DNA from: Primulina eburnea | Taxonomy: Eukaryota > Streptophyta > Magnoliopsida > Lamiales > Gesneriaceae | Direction: 5' to 3' | Length of the DNA: 64,000 bases | Assembly (NCBI RefSeq): GCF_022965805.1 | Contig: NC_133110.1 | Location: 36,084,317 to 36,148,316, forward strand | Shown: one piece after another, positions 38,278-50,068 of the stretch | How the letters are laid out: each line of letters opens with the position of its first letter | Numbering within the stretch: the stretch's first letter is position 1 | Notes under the pieces: generated by a model | The model's database searches: none | Seen by the model: the letters and a program-made list of their open reading frames with translations, nothing else | What the model was told of the DNA's origin: nothing | Program-made: the position numbers and the translations under genes

Positions 38278-40428
38278 ATTTTTGTAGATGAAGTGAAGTG
38301 GCTGAGGGCTCCTAAATGAATACAATCTCTTTTCCTATTGTAGATAACAGATGGCATGGCCAAAACAGAGGCTCCTCAGCTAGTTTCTAATTGATAAATT
38401 TCCAGAAGTGAGTTACCTTTTCATAAAAAAATTTTGCCTTTTGGAGCACCTTCAACTAGTTGTTCTTTAGCTGTTGACATTTTGTAGTTCAAGGAACATT
38501 AACTTTGTCTTAGATGGGGATGAGGATGGCTACTTAAGAATTATTTTAATGCAGTTTGGCTGCTTTTTATTTTAATATAATATTTATGCATCGATTCTTG
38601 ATTTTCTTTCCTGCAATAGAAATATAATGATTAGTTTTTAATGATCATGAGTCAATTACTAGATTCACAGTACTAGATTCAGAATTTAATGAATACATGA
38701 CTAATGATGGTTATATCAATATATTGGCTATTGAATCTAAATATTTCTAAATGCTGTTGGCCTTTTAAATTACAGGAAATATTCGTTTACTATTCTGGAA
38801 CCAAATAGTTAGAGAGGTTATGGAGTTCCTTTAGGCTTCAGGAGGGGAATGTTTTGGCTAATGTTGTCTTCATTTAGAAGGGTTTGAAGCGATGCTCGAT
38901 ATTTAATTGAGGAAATATAATTTTGTGCAAGCCCGAAAATTAGGGAGAGGGGCTGAGATGGAATTGGGGCTGATGAATGGATCTTGGAGTGAAATTTGTG
39001 ATATTCTAATTTCTAACTATCACATAACATCGTGATTTTCTTTCTTTTCTCCTTTCGGGAAAGACGACTTCTTCTCCGTATGGAAAAAGGAGCAAGCATT
39101 TAGTCTTTGGTAGGTGGTGTTTGGGATATACGAGAGTTGAAAATGAACTTCATCCGGGATTTAGTTTTTTCATCCGGCATTTAGTTTTTTCAGTTATGGG
39201 TGTCTGCTGCACTAATGGATTCGTGTGGTTATACATTTAGTTGAAAAATGCCTTGTACTTTGTTTCTATGAATATTCTTTTTGCATTTGTTGTTAGCTAA
39301 AGTTAGTGCATAAATGCGATACCATCAAACCAGTTCGTTCTGATGATTGTTCGCCATGAGTTGTTGCACACGCATGCGGTGCATGTAGGATTCTGAAATG
39401 AGGCCGAAACTTAGGCTTTTGAAATTTAATACAGAAAATTTTGAAGTTGAATGATAATAAAGAAAGAGGTTTTGAGTTTCGTGAGTAAGAGTTTGAATCT
39501 TTGAGATTTATAGGTGTGGCTAGCCTTGTTGTTCATCACATATTTACCGTCTCCTTTTAGTAGACAATAATAGAATACATACAAGCACAAGTGCAAAGTC
39601 TACTTGTTGACATTAAACCGGGGTAGAATTCATATTTGGTCGCCAGCTAAAAAGGGCAGCTTGGTTTATTTTCATCTCATCTCATCTTCATTCCGATAAG
39701 TAAAACAAAGTTGCGACTTATTTTGAGTTTTTGAAGCTGAATTTAATCAAAAAAATTAAAATGAAAAAGAAATATATTTGGCATATATATATAGAGAGAA
39801 AACAAGTGTTCTATGCATCTGCGTTGCGTGTGCATCAACGCCTAATATAACTATTTTCCGACCATGAGAACATCGATCCTAGGTCTAGTTAGGTTCTTCC
39901 ATTGACTTTTTTGAAACTAAATCTCCAATCTCTTGAACACTTGAGGGCTACATCTTATTGTGCCAAGTTCATTTTTGACTCCTACCTCATTACTTTGAGC
40001 TTTTGACATGAACTTTATTCTTTGAAAGTATCCAAATAATTTAAATTGTCAAGTTCTAATCTTATTTAAAATTGGTGGCCGATGATTTGTACCTTATCCA
40101 ACACTAAGATTTTAAATCTGAGACGAGATCTCAAGTTTGAAAATCAGTTCTAACAAATCTATCTCCACTAATTTTAAAAAAGGTGCCAATTCATTTTTTT
40201 TGGGTACATTATTTGATATAAACAAACAAGATAATCTCCACAATAACGTATCGAAGTAAAGATTAATTTGCTATAAGGAAGAAACAATATGTTAAGAATT
40301 CGAAGATTGTCCGGTTCAACATCCTAGATCTTTGGATAGCCAAGGGTCACGTCCTTTTTATAATTCCTCGTTCGTTTCTTATGCTTCACATTGGAATTTG
40401 TAAAAGCCACTTGTCACAATAATATATG
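38278..40428. other. BPC 3' region and intergenic DNA
   Basis: The 3' UTR of the BPC gene probably covers the first few hundred bases. I see no further gene and no clear repeat with definable ends. Confidence 0.45.
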
Positions 40429-40440
40429 TATAAATAAAAA
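40429..40440 (+). promoter_or_regulatory. Likely TATA box for the gene at 40631
   Basis: GTATAAATAAAA lies about 190 bp upstream of the ATG, a plausible plant TATA position for a leader of ~160 bases. Confidence 0.5.
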
Positions 40441-40630
40441 AATCCCCATACACTTTGCTAAAAACTTGGCCCTTATTCAACATGAACTTAATAGGTTTTA
40501 CCAAATTTCATCAATTTTAGCATCACGAAATTTGTGGGCATTTCAAGAATATAATTAACCTACATTCAAACTCCAATAACCTTTCAAATGGCAACCAAAT
40601 ATCGATGATTCAAAACCTCCACCACTCCTA

Positions 40631-41080
40631 ATGGAGGAAGAGCTTTTGAAACTAAAGATCTCTCCTTCTTTCAAACGAAGATTTGACTCGACAATCAGTC
40701 GTAGCGATTCGGAACAAGATCTTCCAAGATACACTAGCTTGAAAGACATAATCTTGAGCACATCTCCACAGCATGCAACGGGTAGTAATGAATGGGGACG
40801 ACACTCATTTAGTTACTCCAATATCTCTATTCGAAACGAGCTTGTGAAGCATGCGGCCTCTGCCTACGTTCAATCGGCCACCATACTCGTTAACAGGGAT
40901 CAAGACTGGGTCTCGACGCTCGGGGAGAGGTTGAAAACAAGTTATGGGGAGTTCTGCTCGTGTTTGCAGATCCGTGTTATGATCCCATTGCAAGCTATGT
41001 GTTCACCGGTTTTTCGGCTCTTGTCTCGGTTTTTTTGTGTGATCAGGAATGGTGTGTGTGGGCGAGTTGAGATTACCTGA
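40631..41080 (+). CDS. Uncharacterised small plant protein, 149 aa, intronless
   Basis: I do not recognise a named family. The open frame starts MEEELLKLKISPSFKRRFDS. It contains a Ser-rich, charged first half with LPRYTSLKDIILSTSP near residue 33, and a predicted helical stretch NISIRNELVKHAASAYVQSA near residue 64. The C-terminal half has several Cys and hydrophobic residues and ends VCGRVEIT. There is no obvious signal peptide or multi-span membrane pattern. The sequence composition is gene-like (higher GC than its surroundings), a TATA box lies upstream, and the frame is intact, so I believe it is real. No function is proposed. Confidence 0.65.
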   Translation: MEEELLKLKISPSFKRRFDSTISRSDSEQDLPRYTSLKDIILSTSPQHATGSNEWGRHSFSYSNISIRNELVKHAASAYVQSATILVNRDQDWVSTLGERLKTSYGEFCSCLQIRVMIPLQAMCSPVFRLLSRFFCVIRNGVCGRVEIT

Positions 41081-41494
41081 TCGTTTGCTTTTATTCTGGT
41101 TGAAGAATCATGTGTTCTTGGAATGATTTTTCTTGTTTCTTTAAGTTTTGTTTTTGTGTTGGTTTTTGCACGAGAATGATGAAAATTGATGGATTGGTTT
41201 TGAGTTTCAATTTCTTGGCACCTATGCTATATAAATTGATATGAATTTTCTGAAATGTTTAAAATAAAAAATCGAAATTATTTATTTCATTAACGAAATC
41301 GTTCTCTCGATTCCTAAAATAAAATCAATTCTCTCTCATCTCGTTTTTGTTCTCGTTCTCTAAAATTTCACATTTCCCAACAAAATTAAATTGGTAAATT
41401 GTTTTTTTTCCCTCATGTATTTTTTTCCCTTACAATTCTCTAGTCACTCTTATCTGTCTATCGAAAAAATCTCTAGTAACTTTTCATGTCCCAA
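41081..41494. other. 3' region of the small gene and AT-rich DNA
   Basis: No structure beyond T-rich 3' UTR-like sequence. Confidence 0.4.
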
Positions 41495-41670
41495 ATCGAT
41501 TGTGTGAGACGATCTCACAAATCTTTATCTGTGAGACGGGTCAACACTATCGATATTCAAAATAAAAAGTATACTCTTAGCATAAAAGTATTTTTTTTCA
41601 TGGATGACCCAAATAAGAGATCTGTCTCACAAAATACGACCCGTGAGACCGTCTCACACAAATTTTTGCC
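41495..41670 (+). mobile_element. Mutator-like MITE, GTGAGAC family, copy 7
   Basis: Forward copy from about ATTGTGTGAGACGATCTCAC to CACAAATTTTTGCC. The extreme left end is eroded and no clear duplication is seen. Confidence 0.85.
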
Positions 41671-42069
41671 ATCAAATTTCAGTATTAGTTTGTTGTTTTT
41701 GTTTTTGTTTTTTACAATTTTACTCTTTGTTTTATATACGACATTTTTGTGTAGTTTTACATCAGCATTTTCGATAAAAAAAAAAATAACTGAAAATATC
41801 AAAAATTAAAAAATACATGACTAAAATTGAAATTTAATAATAAAAATGACCAAAATTGTAATGTGACAAACATATACAATCGAAAATACAATTTTCCCAA
41901 ATTAGTATATACCTTGAATTCAAATTTTAATTCATCACCTAAAAATTAAAATCCTATTATAATATCATGCTTAATCCAATACATACTATTTTAATTTTAA
42001 TATTTCAAAATACCTCAATACAAATGCCAATTCATTGGAAGGTCGAGTTATTTGAAGCAATGTTCTCCA

Positions 42070-42245
42070 AACCGGACCGGACCGGCCGGTCGGACCGGTT
42101 TAACCGCGAACCGGCCTCCAGACCGGTCCGGAGATAAGTAAAAATCCGGAAAACAGGTTTAACCGGAAAAAACCTGTTAAAACCCGGTTAAACCGGAAAA
42201 ACCGGAAACCGGCCGGTCTTTAGGAACCGGAAATCGGCCGGTCTT
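42070..42245. repeat. ACCGG-rich cryptic repeat patch
   Basis: About 175 bp made largely of ACCGG, CCGGT and AACCGGAAA words, far more GC-rich than its surroundings and with many CCGG sites. It may be the core of a decayed element; a further CCGGTTCAACCG lies near 42488. Confidence 0.8.
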
Positions 42246-42559
42246 GATGTTTGCTACTTTTTTGTATAATTAAACTTGATGTTTTCTTGGGCACTTAAAC
42301 TTGGTAATCACTATTTGGTTACATGTTAGGTGTAATTTGGATTTTTGAATTTGAAAAGTGATGTTTATTTGGATATTTGTTGTAATTTTCATCTTAAAAA
42401 TTAAGTAAAAACTATAAAAACATAAATAATCAATATTTTACTATTTTATTTATTATATAAAATAAATAAAATATTAATTTTATTGATCCGGTTCAACCGT
42501 CCTGAAGTTTACATTAAAAATAACATATATTCCAACATTTATTTATAAATTTTTTATAT

Positions 42560-43035
42560 ATCTCCCCAATTCATCTGGCGTGAAGGTTTCGAAATTGGGC
42601 CGAAGCCCAGCTCAATGAACAAAGCAACTTTCGGAAGAATAGTTAAACTCAATAATAAATTTCAACGAAATTGATACTCACGGGAAATTTAGGGTCCGCT
42701 CCCAGCAAGTGTCACTAGTACAGACGCGGGTTTTGAAATTGTCCCGAGCCTGAAATCACGAAAAAGACCGTTAAGAGGGGGTCAGGAAGGTGTCTTGGCG
42801 TAGCCCCTCCGACGCTCAAGTCAGTGACTGAGGATATATGGGGGAGCAGCTAAGGGTGCTGCTGAAAACAATATAGTGAATGAATTAACTGAACACTCAA
42901 ACATGATATTTATAGGAGGATACTTGTGCCCTTGATAGGCTTGTCTTCCATTTGGGCTAGAGATGGGCCAAGTGTAGTGAGCTCATCTATGTCTTCCATC
43001 TGGGCTAGGCCCATCCCTGAGGTATCAGAAATTTA
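42560..43035 (-). mobile_element. Interspersed repeat, probably an LTR or TRIM fragment
   Basis: The stretch is moderately GC-rich, unlike its flanks. It contains GTAGCCCCTCCGACGCTCAA, a motif I associate with repeated plant LTR-like sequence. On the - strand a TATA box CCTATAAATATC lies at about 42905-42916. No target duplication or coding sequence was found, so class is uncertain. Confidence 0.4.
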
Positions 43036-43864
43036 TTAATTTTTTAAGTTCGACTTAGATCGACTGCTCCTCGTATTTCTAGACGAGACGATGCAAACAA
43101 AAGATTTGGCTTAAGAAGGGTCCCAATAACTCAAAGATGATAAACTTCCACCTTTAATTTATTCTTATACTTTTCGATTTTATGTCGATATATATTATTA
43201 TTATTGTGTTACATGATTGAAAAATGGTAGGCATTGTGTAACATCCTGTGCGTGTATGCTTGTGAATGTGTGTGTTTGTGTGTCAGCAAGTGTGAGGAAG
43301 TATGTGTATGTTCGTCTTATAATGTAATAATATATACATACATTATATATATAATTTATAATAATGACAAATAAATAAAATTAATTTAAGGGGCAAAAAT
43401 AAAAGGTAACCAAATATTTGTTCATTGTGTTGAAAGAATGGGGACATGATGGGAGTTGGATTCTCTCACACATGCACTAGCTGATGAGAATGGAATGTCT
43501 TTAGCAATCATCCTCCCCAATTCTTCATTCTTTCATGTCTATTTTATTACTTGGACCATAAAATTTCTACAATTTACTTAAATAAATATTTATCTATTGG
43601 AAAAAAAAAACAATATAAACTTAGTTTTTTTTTAGTAAATCAAAATTGTTCTTGAAATACACTTGTAAAGATAATACATCACTAAATCGAATATATGATT
43701 ATTAAATCAGGGCCATAGCGAGTTGACGTTTTGAATTAATTATCTTTCTAATGATACAAAGTTTTATATGAAAATATTACATATTTAATAACTAAATAGG
43801 GTAACTAAGCAACACTACCTCCTTCCGCACAAACAAATATATATCTTATACGATATGGATTAGA
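43036..43864. other. AT-rich intergenic DNA
   Basis: It includes GT-rich simple sequence at about 43248-43310 and an imperfect inverted repeat at 43430-43550. No gene. Confidence 0.4.
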
Positions 43865-43905
43865 TCTTCTGTGTAACGGTCTCACACATTTATATTTGTG
43901 AGACA
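43865..43905 (+). mobile_element. Partial GTGAGAC-family MITE, split by the Copia insertion
   Basis: GTGTAACGGTCTCACAC and TTTGTGAGACA match the first part of the MITE consensus and stop exactly where the Copia LTR begins. After the Copia element, 48026-48080 resembles the MITE interior in weak form (ATAAAAATAATATTTTTCA). Confidence 0.6.
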
Positions 43906-44305
43906 TGTCGATAATTAATTGATATTGATGGGGGTTAGCAGTTGATTGGTGATTGGTGGCTGGCAATACACGTAGGGAGGTAGCTCTATACATAGAGCTT
44001 ATCTCCCCCTCATTCCAATCATCACATTTTCAAGTTCTTCTCTCAACTTAATAAAATTTTATTTGAGTGCTTAGTTCTATAATATTTGTGAGGTATTTTG
44101 TTCTCTTGTATTAAGAGAGTGTGTGTTCTCTTTGAAAACATAGTGAGTAGTTGAACACCATAAAATATTATAGTGAAAATTATTTTCATCTTGCTCGTAT
44201 TTTTTACCATAATACTTTTTAAAAGTTTTCTACGTAAATCTCGGTGTCCAATTTATTCTTTATTTTCATATTTATTATCTCAAATTGTCACGCATGGGAC
44301 CAACA
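43906..44305 (+). repeat. 5' LTR of the Copia element
   Basis: 400 bp, from TGTCGATAATTAATTGATAT to GGACCAACA. It shares GGGGGTTAGCAGTT, GAGTGCTTAGTTCTATAATA and TTTATTATCTCAAATTGTC with the 3' LTR, but has about 90 bp that the 3' LTR lacks. Confidence 0.9.
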
Positions 44306-44307
44306 AG

Positions 44308-44319
44308 TGGTATCAGAGC
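44308..44319 (+). other. Primer-binding site of the Copia element
   Basis: TGGTATCAGAGC, complementary to the 3' end of initiator Met-tRNA, two bases after the LTR. Confidence 0.9.
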
Positions 44320-44576
44320 CTTGATTTAAATTTCTTTAAAATCTGAGTATACTATGTGGTTGCAGCCTAGACTGATCTTCCACATTAGAAAATTTTTTTT
44401 TGAGATTTTTATTAAGACATGATTATTATGTTCAGACTACTAAATTGTTGTAGATATAATGACAAGCAGGTACGAGATAAAAAAGTTCAATTGAAACAAT
44501 TTTATGATGTGGAAAATAAATATATAAGCAGTTTTTTTTAAAAAAAGAATTGCTTTGTAACCCAAGAAAATGTATC

Positions 44577-46424
44577 TTCTTGGGTTATGCTGATGGAGTA
44601 AAGGAGTTTCGTTTGTAGGATCCTACTGTCCACAAGCTTGTCATCAGCAGACATGTTATCTTTGAGAAAGAAAAAGTAAAGGGAGACAAAAGCACACTGA
44701 ATTCAGAAACTACTATGTTTCATGTGAAAAATAAGACGGACGAATATGAAGCAATACCAGAATACAAAGAACAAAAACATGTTGAGCCTGAGGTTTCCAA
44801 TGTGAGGCAGTCAACTAGAGACAGAAGACCACCAGGTTAGCTTTCAGGTTATGTCACTGAAATCAATATTGCATATTGTCTATTATCAGAGGATGGTGAG
44901 CCATCGAGTTTCCACGAGGCTACTCAAAGCTCGGATGTATCTTTGTGGATGATAGCAATATAAGAAGAGTTGGAGGCATTAGACAAGAATAACACTTGGG
45001 ATCTTGTTACACTACCATAAGAGGAAAAAGCCATTGGAAAAAGATGGGTCTATAAGATCAAGCATGATGACAATAACCAAGTGGAGCGGTATCATGCTAG
45101 ATTTGTGGTAAAAGGGTATGCTAAAAAAGAAGGCATTAATTAACTTCAATGAGATATTTCTCCTGTGATTCGGCTCACAACAGTTAGAGTAGTGTTGACA
45201 TTGTGTGTGGTGTTTTACCTACATCTAGAACAATTAGATGTGAAAACGGCGTTTCTTCATGAAGAACTTGAAGAAGAAATCTATATGCTTCAGCCAGAAG
45301 GTTTTCCGAAAAAAGGCAAAGAGAACTTGGTTTGTAGGTTAAACAAATCTCTGTATGGTATCAAACAGGTGCCGAAATTTTGGTACAAGAGATTTGATTC
45401 CTATTTCATGAGTCTTGGTTTCAACAGAGTGAATACAGACTTTTGTACGTATTTCAAGAGGTCTGGTGATGATTATATCATTTTGCTGTTATATGTGGAC
45501 GACATGTTGGTAACAGGCCCCAACAAAGATCAGGTCCAAGGATTGAAGTCACAATTGGCTAGGGAATTTGATATGAATGACTTGGGACCAGCAAACAAGA
45601 TTCTAAGGATGCAAGTGCACCAAGACAGAAGTAACAGAAAGATTTGTCTTTCCCAGAAAACAATTTGAAGAAAATCTTCCAACCATTCAACATGCAAGAC
45701 AGTAAGTAAGCCAATTTTTACCTCTCTTCTTGTTGACTTCAAGTTATCATCGGAGATGTGTCCTACAGTGAAGCAGAGAGGATGGAGATGTCTCGAGTAC
45801 CATATGCATCAGGAGTGGGAAGTTTGATATTCGCCATGATCTGTACAAGACCGGACATTGCTCAAGCAGTGGGAGCAGTTAGTCGGTATATGGCGAATCC
45901 TGGACGAGAGCATTGGAATATTGTTAAGAAGATCCTTAGATACATTAAGGGTACCTCAAATGCTGCATTATGTTACGGAGGATCAAATTTTACACTCAGG
46001 GGCTATAGTTATTCAGATTATGCAGGTGATCCTGATAAGAGAAAATCTACTACTGGTTATGTTTTTACACTTGTAACGGAGCAGTAAGCCGGTTTCAAAA
46101 CTGCAAACAGTTGTGGCATTATCTACAACAGAGGTAGAATACATGGCAGCTACTCAATCTTGCAAGGAGATAATATGGATTAAAATATTATTGGAGGAGA
46201 TTGGGCAAAAACAAGGGAATGTCTCTTTGTTTTATGATAGTCAAAGTACCTTGCACATCGCAAAGAATCCAGCCTTTCGTTCAAGTATGAAACACATTGG
46301 AGTCCAATTTCACTTTGTGCGAGAAATAGTAAAAGAAAGAAGCGTGGACATGCAGAAGATCCATACAAAAGATAACATAGCTGATTTTTTGACCAAGCCA
46401 GTGAACATTGAAAAATTTGATTGA
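44577..46424 (+). pseudogene. Copia pol remnant: reverse transcriptase and RNase H
   Basis: The piece starts with the integrase/RT linker region (FLGYADGVKEF near 44578). The RT core includes QLDVKTAFLHEELEEEIYML near 45232 and the catalytic YVDD in LLLYVDDMLV near 45490. The RNase H end has YMAATQSCKEIIW near 46140 and the ADFLTKPVN block near 46380. In-frame stops and frame changes occur at several points (for example near 44622, 44964, 45667, 46086), so it is dead. It copies no RNA today. The order RT then RNase H after integrase is the Copia arrangement. Confidence 0.9.
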
Positions 46425-46429
46425 TGTAG

Positions 46430-47603
46430 TGTCACGCCCCGGGACGGGGGTTGGTTGACACCGGCGTTGCTCTCAAACTTACATTAGAAAACAACAAGCC
46501 TCGGAAGTACGAAATTCAGAAACCGGTCTTTTATTCATAAATACTGAATATTTCAATGCCTGATACAAACTCGAATAATTAATGTTTTACAGCGGAAATG
46601 TAAAACAAACCAGACATCACAATGTCTTACAGACGCAGCGGAAAACAACATAAATAAAACTGAGAATTAACAATCTTCTTCACCAGCCCCAGAACTGGAT
46701 CTGCTCCTCTTCTTCTAGCCTTTCTTCATCGTTCTTATCTGAGATGTTTTGGTGGGTGAGTGATATGGTTGTCACTCAGTAAGCGGGGGCGGGAATAACT
46801 CCCAGTTTTCGAAATCTTTTTCATACAGAACAATAATACAAAAATATACGGAAATTCTTATTTTCATAACAGAAATCAGTGTTCAGTGTTCAGAAATCAG
46901 TAATCGGTATTCAGTAGTCGGAAATCAGAAGTTTATCAAATAAGCACTGAGCACATTCGTGAATTTCATGGCTAAACTGATATCAGTCCCCTATATGTTC
47001 TCTCCTCTAAGGGGTGAGGCCAGTAATCAGTAATCAGTAATGTTCAGAGTATATATTCCTACCATTAGTTCACTAAGTTTCAGTGCTTCAAAATCAGCTA
47101 TCAGAACTCAAGAGTACTTTGCTTTAAATCAGAAATCATCAAACGAGTTTCAAGATATTTATACATAAGCCCACTTACCGTAATTTGCTGGAGAGTTTCG
47201 GTTGAATTCTGGAAATAGGCTTGCTCTCGCTACTGCTTTCTACTGCCCGAAAATAAGCACTCTCTTATCTCAAATATTTCAAATGATAATTCAAGATTTG
47301 TGTAACACCAATTCAGAGGTTGATGGTGCTATTTATAGGCAAATATTCTTACTGTTAGCTTCTCATTTAATGGCCATAATCTGCCATTAACAACCTTTAT
47401 TCCGTGATAAATGCTTCAGTTACAAGTCTAAGCTGAATCAGTAACTGTCTGCTGGAATATCGTTCTTCTGCTGCTGGATTCGGGTCTGCTGGATTTTGTC
47501 TGCTGGAAAATACCATCTTCTGAAATATGAGTTGCTGCTGGAATTGTTAGCTTCTGCTGAAATTGGCCAGCTGCTGCTACTGCTGAAATTTCAAGTTCTC
47601 ACA
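46430..47603 (+). mobile_element. Solo LTR (1,174 bp) nested in the Copia element
   Basis: It begins TGTCACGCCCCGGGACGGGG and ends AGTTCTCACA, with TG...CA ends. The flanks TGTAG (46425-46429) and TATAG (47604-47608) are a one-mismatch 5-bp duplication. It sits just after the Copia RNase H end. The start motif is common in plant Gypsy LTRs. It contains many ATCAGTAATCAGTA-type short repeats near 46880-47045 and CTGCTGGA-type repeats near 47455-47580. Confidence 0.8.
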
Positions 47604-47712
47604 TATAGATCCTCAAGTGATCTAGCGGAAACGTAAGCAACAAAGAATGGAAAGGTTGAAAGGATGTGTGGAGATATGTTTGATTCTCAATCAAATCTCC
47701 AAGTGGGAGAAA

Positions 47713-48025
47713 TGTGGACAATTAATTGATATCGATGGGGGTTAGCAGTTAATTGGTGAGATCTCAACTCGATACATTCTTATTTGAGTGCTTAGTTCTA
47801 TAATATTTGTGAGATCTTTTGTTATCCTGTATTAAGAGAGTATGTGTTCTCTTTGGAAATATAAGTGAGTCGTTTTATATCATAAAATATATAGTGAAAA
47901 TTCTTTTCATCTTACCATTGTTTTTACCATGATAATTTTTAGGGGTTTTCCACATAAATCTCAGTGTCCAAATTATTATTTATTTTTATATTTATTATCT
48001 CAAATTGTCGCGCATGGAACCAACC
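47713..48025 (+). repeat. 3' LTR of the Copia element, shortened
   Basis: 313 bp from TGTGGACAATTAATTGATAT to GGAACCAACC. It lacks the ~90-bp segment present in the 5' LTR and differs at many bases, so the insertion is old. Confidence 0.88.
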
Positions 48026-48103
48026 AGACGTGTGCATTTGGTATAAAAATAATATTTTTCACTCAAACCAGAATATATTATATAATATACATCTGACGGG
48101 AAA

Positions 48104-50068
48104 ATCACAGTTTTAATCCTCATACATTCTTACTAAAATACTTTTAGGCATAGTTTGGTACATGGGATAAAGAGAGATTGATAAATAATCCTCCTTTATC
48201 TCATGTTTGGTATCTTTTTAAAAAGCTCATGATAATATCATGAGCCCTTGATAAATAATTTTTTAAAAGGATAAAATATCCGTGATAGAAGGTGTGATAA
48301 TTTTAATTTAATGATAAAATACATTACAAATGACTTAATTACCCTCAATTTATAAATGATTTTTTTATAAATTTATGCTAGTAAGTAGAAATTAAAATCA
48401 ACTAAATATTTTATTTATTTTTATATATTATATAATATGATAATTATATAAATGAATTCGAGATAATTATATAAATAATTTTTATAAATCTCAATAAAAT
48501 TATTAGTATCACTCGATTAACCTTAAAAATTGATATTTGACTTGAATCAAAAAATCAAGAGCTCAATTATCATATTATATAATATATAAAATTAGGTAAA
48601 AATAAATAAATCATGCAAGTACTATCGGCACGTGAACAAATAAAAAATATGAACTCAAGCAACAACTTTGAAATTATAAAATTTATTATGATAAGGTTAA
48701 TTTTGTCATTACAATCTAATATATAAATTTAATCACTCTTATTAAAATCATACCAAACGTTAAATATAATACCTACATGTTATTTATCCTTAACTTATCC
48801 TTATATTATATATCACATGTTTATCATATCATGTGTACCAAACTATGCCTTAGTCCATAACATTTCAACTCAACACTTTCAGTCTTCAAATTTTTAAAAA
48901 TATTACAGTTGTCCTCACCATTAGTTTTATGGTTAAATATAACTGATATTTATTAAAATTTAAGGACAAAAATGAAAAAAAAAATAGAAACTAAATTATG
49001 ATTAGAGATAAAGAGCACAAACAATCACTTATATATATTATTATATATAAGCAAAAAATTATAATATTTTTTAAATATATAATTTAAAAAATAAAATAAA
49101 AAGATCAAAATTGATTAAAATGTGTAGTTAGAAATTTATATACCTAATATATACCTAATAATTTTGAAATATAGAAATTATAAATAATGTATTATATTTT
49201 ATAAAAAAAATCATAATATAAATTTTATTAGCAAATACTAAATTTTATATTTTTTTCATAAATATTAATTTAATTTTTGTTAAATATTAATATAAGAGTT
49301 TTAAAATTTTCAAAACTTATTAAAATTAAGAAATGATCAATGTTAGAATATTATTGTTTTTAAATCATGTAGTTAAGCTTATTTTTGAATTAAATTATTA
49401 TTTAATTTTTATGTTTTATGATTTTTTTATTAAAATTTAAATTTTTAGGATTAAATTTTTACCATAGGCATTATTTTTTAAATTTTATTATCTCTATTTT
49501 TTATTTACACATATAATTACATATATGACATGTTTGTATCTGATATTTAACACAAAAAGAATTGTATCAAATTTAATATATTACTTTTAATCAAAATAAA
49601 ATATTTAGATTGATTGTTCGACCGTTAGTATGAAAGATATCGAATACATAGTTTATTTTTTTATTTTTTTTAGAAATTATTAGATAACTCGTTAAGAAAT
49701 TTTCATATTAAAAATTTTCTATATTATCTTGATCTTGAAAATATATCAAGTATTTTCCATGCAAAAATCCTAAAATATAGAAGTATTTATAAAATTAAAA
49801 TACTTTTTTATCTATATATTATAATAGTATATGGAGATCTTAATAAATTATCCTTCCATAATATTTTAGGTTGCTAAATTTTATATTCATCTTTTGTTCT
49901 CGGATTTAAAAAAATCATAAATTAGTCCCTACAATTATATTTAACCATAAAATTAATGGTGAATACCAATTGTGTTGCGTTTTTTTAAAAGTTTAAGAAC
50001 TAAAATTATTGTGTTGAAATGTTAAGGGCAAAAAATATTTCTGTGTGAAAATATGTATTTTTCCCTAT
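48104..50068. mobile_element. Large fold-back element with ~170-bp inverted repeats
   Basis: Sequence at 48104-48146 joined to 48850-48950 is the approximate reverse complement of about 49930-50068. Shared words are TTTAACCATAAAA, AACATTTCAAC and GGGAAAA. A Tourist-like MITE interrupts the left arm. The interior (48960-49900) is extremely AT-rich with no coding sequence. Long terminal inverted repeats suggest a Mutator-like non-autonomous element. I found no matching target duplication. Confidence 0.7.
48147..48849. mobile_element. Tourist-like (PIF/Harbinger) MITE, 703 bp, TTA duplication
   Basis: The ends GGCATAGTTTGGTACA and GTACCAAACTATGCC are near-perfect inverted repeats. TTA flanks both sides (48144-48146 and 48850-48852), the target of PIF/Harbinger elements. 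It is nested in the left arm of the fold-back element. No coding sequence. Confidence 0.88.

Larger units (their letters stand above)
43906..48025 (+). mobile_element. Internally deleted Copia LTR retrotransposon
   Basis: Two related LTRs, at 43906-44305 and 47713-48025, bound the element. A primer-binding site follows the first and a purine tract AAGTGGGAGAAA precedes the second. The flanks AGACA (43901-43905) and AGACG (48026-48030) are a one-mismatch 5-bp duplication. Gag, protease and integrase are missing. A solo LTR from another element is nested at 46430-47603. Confidence 0.9.

Noticed and set aside
46430..47603. Region after Copia RNase H considered as part of the same Copia element
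   Set aside because: It has its own TG...CA ends and a 5-bp near-duplication, and the Copia 3' sequence resumes after it.
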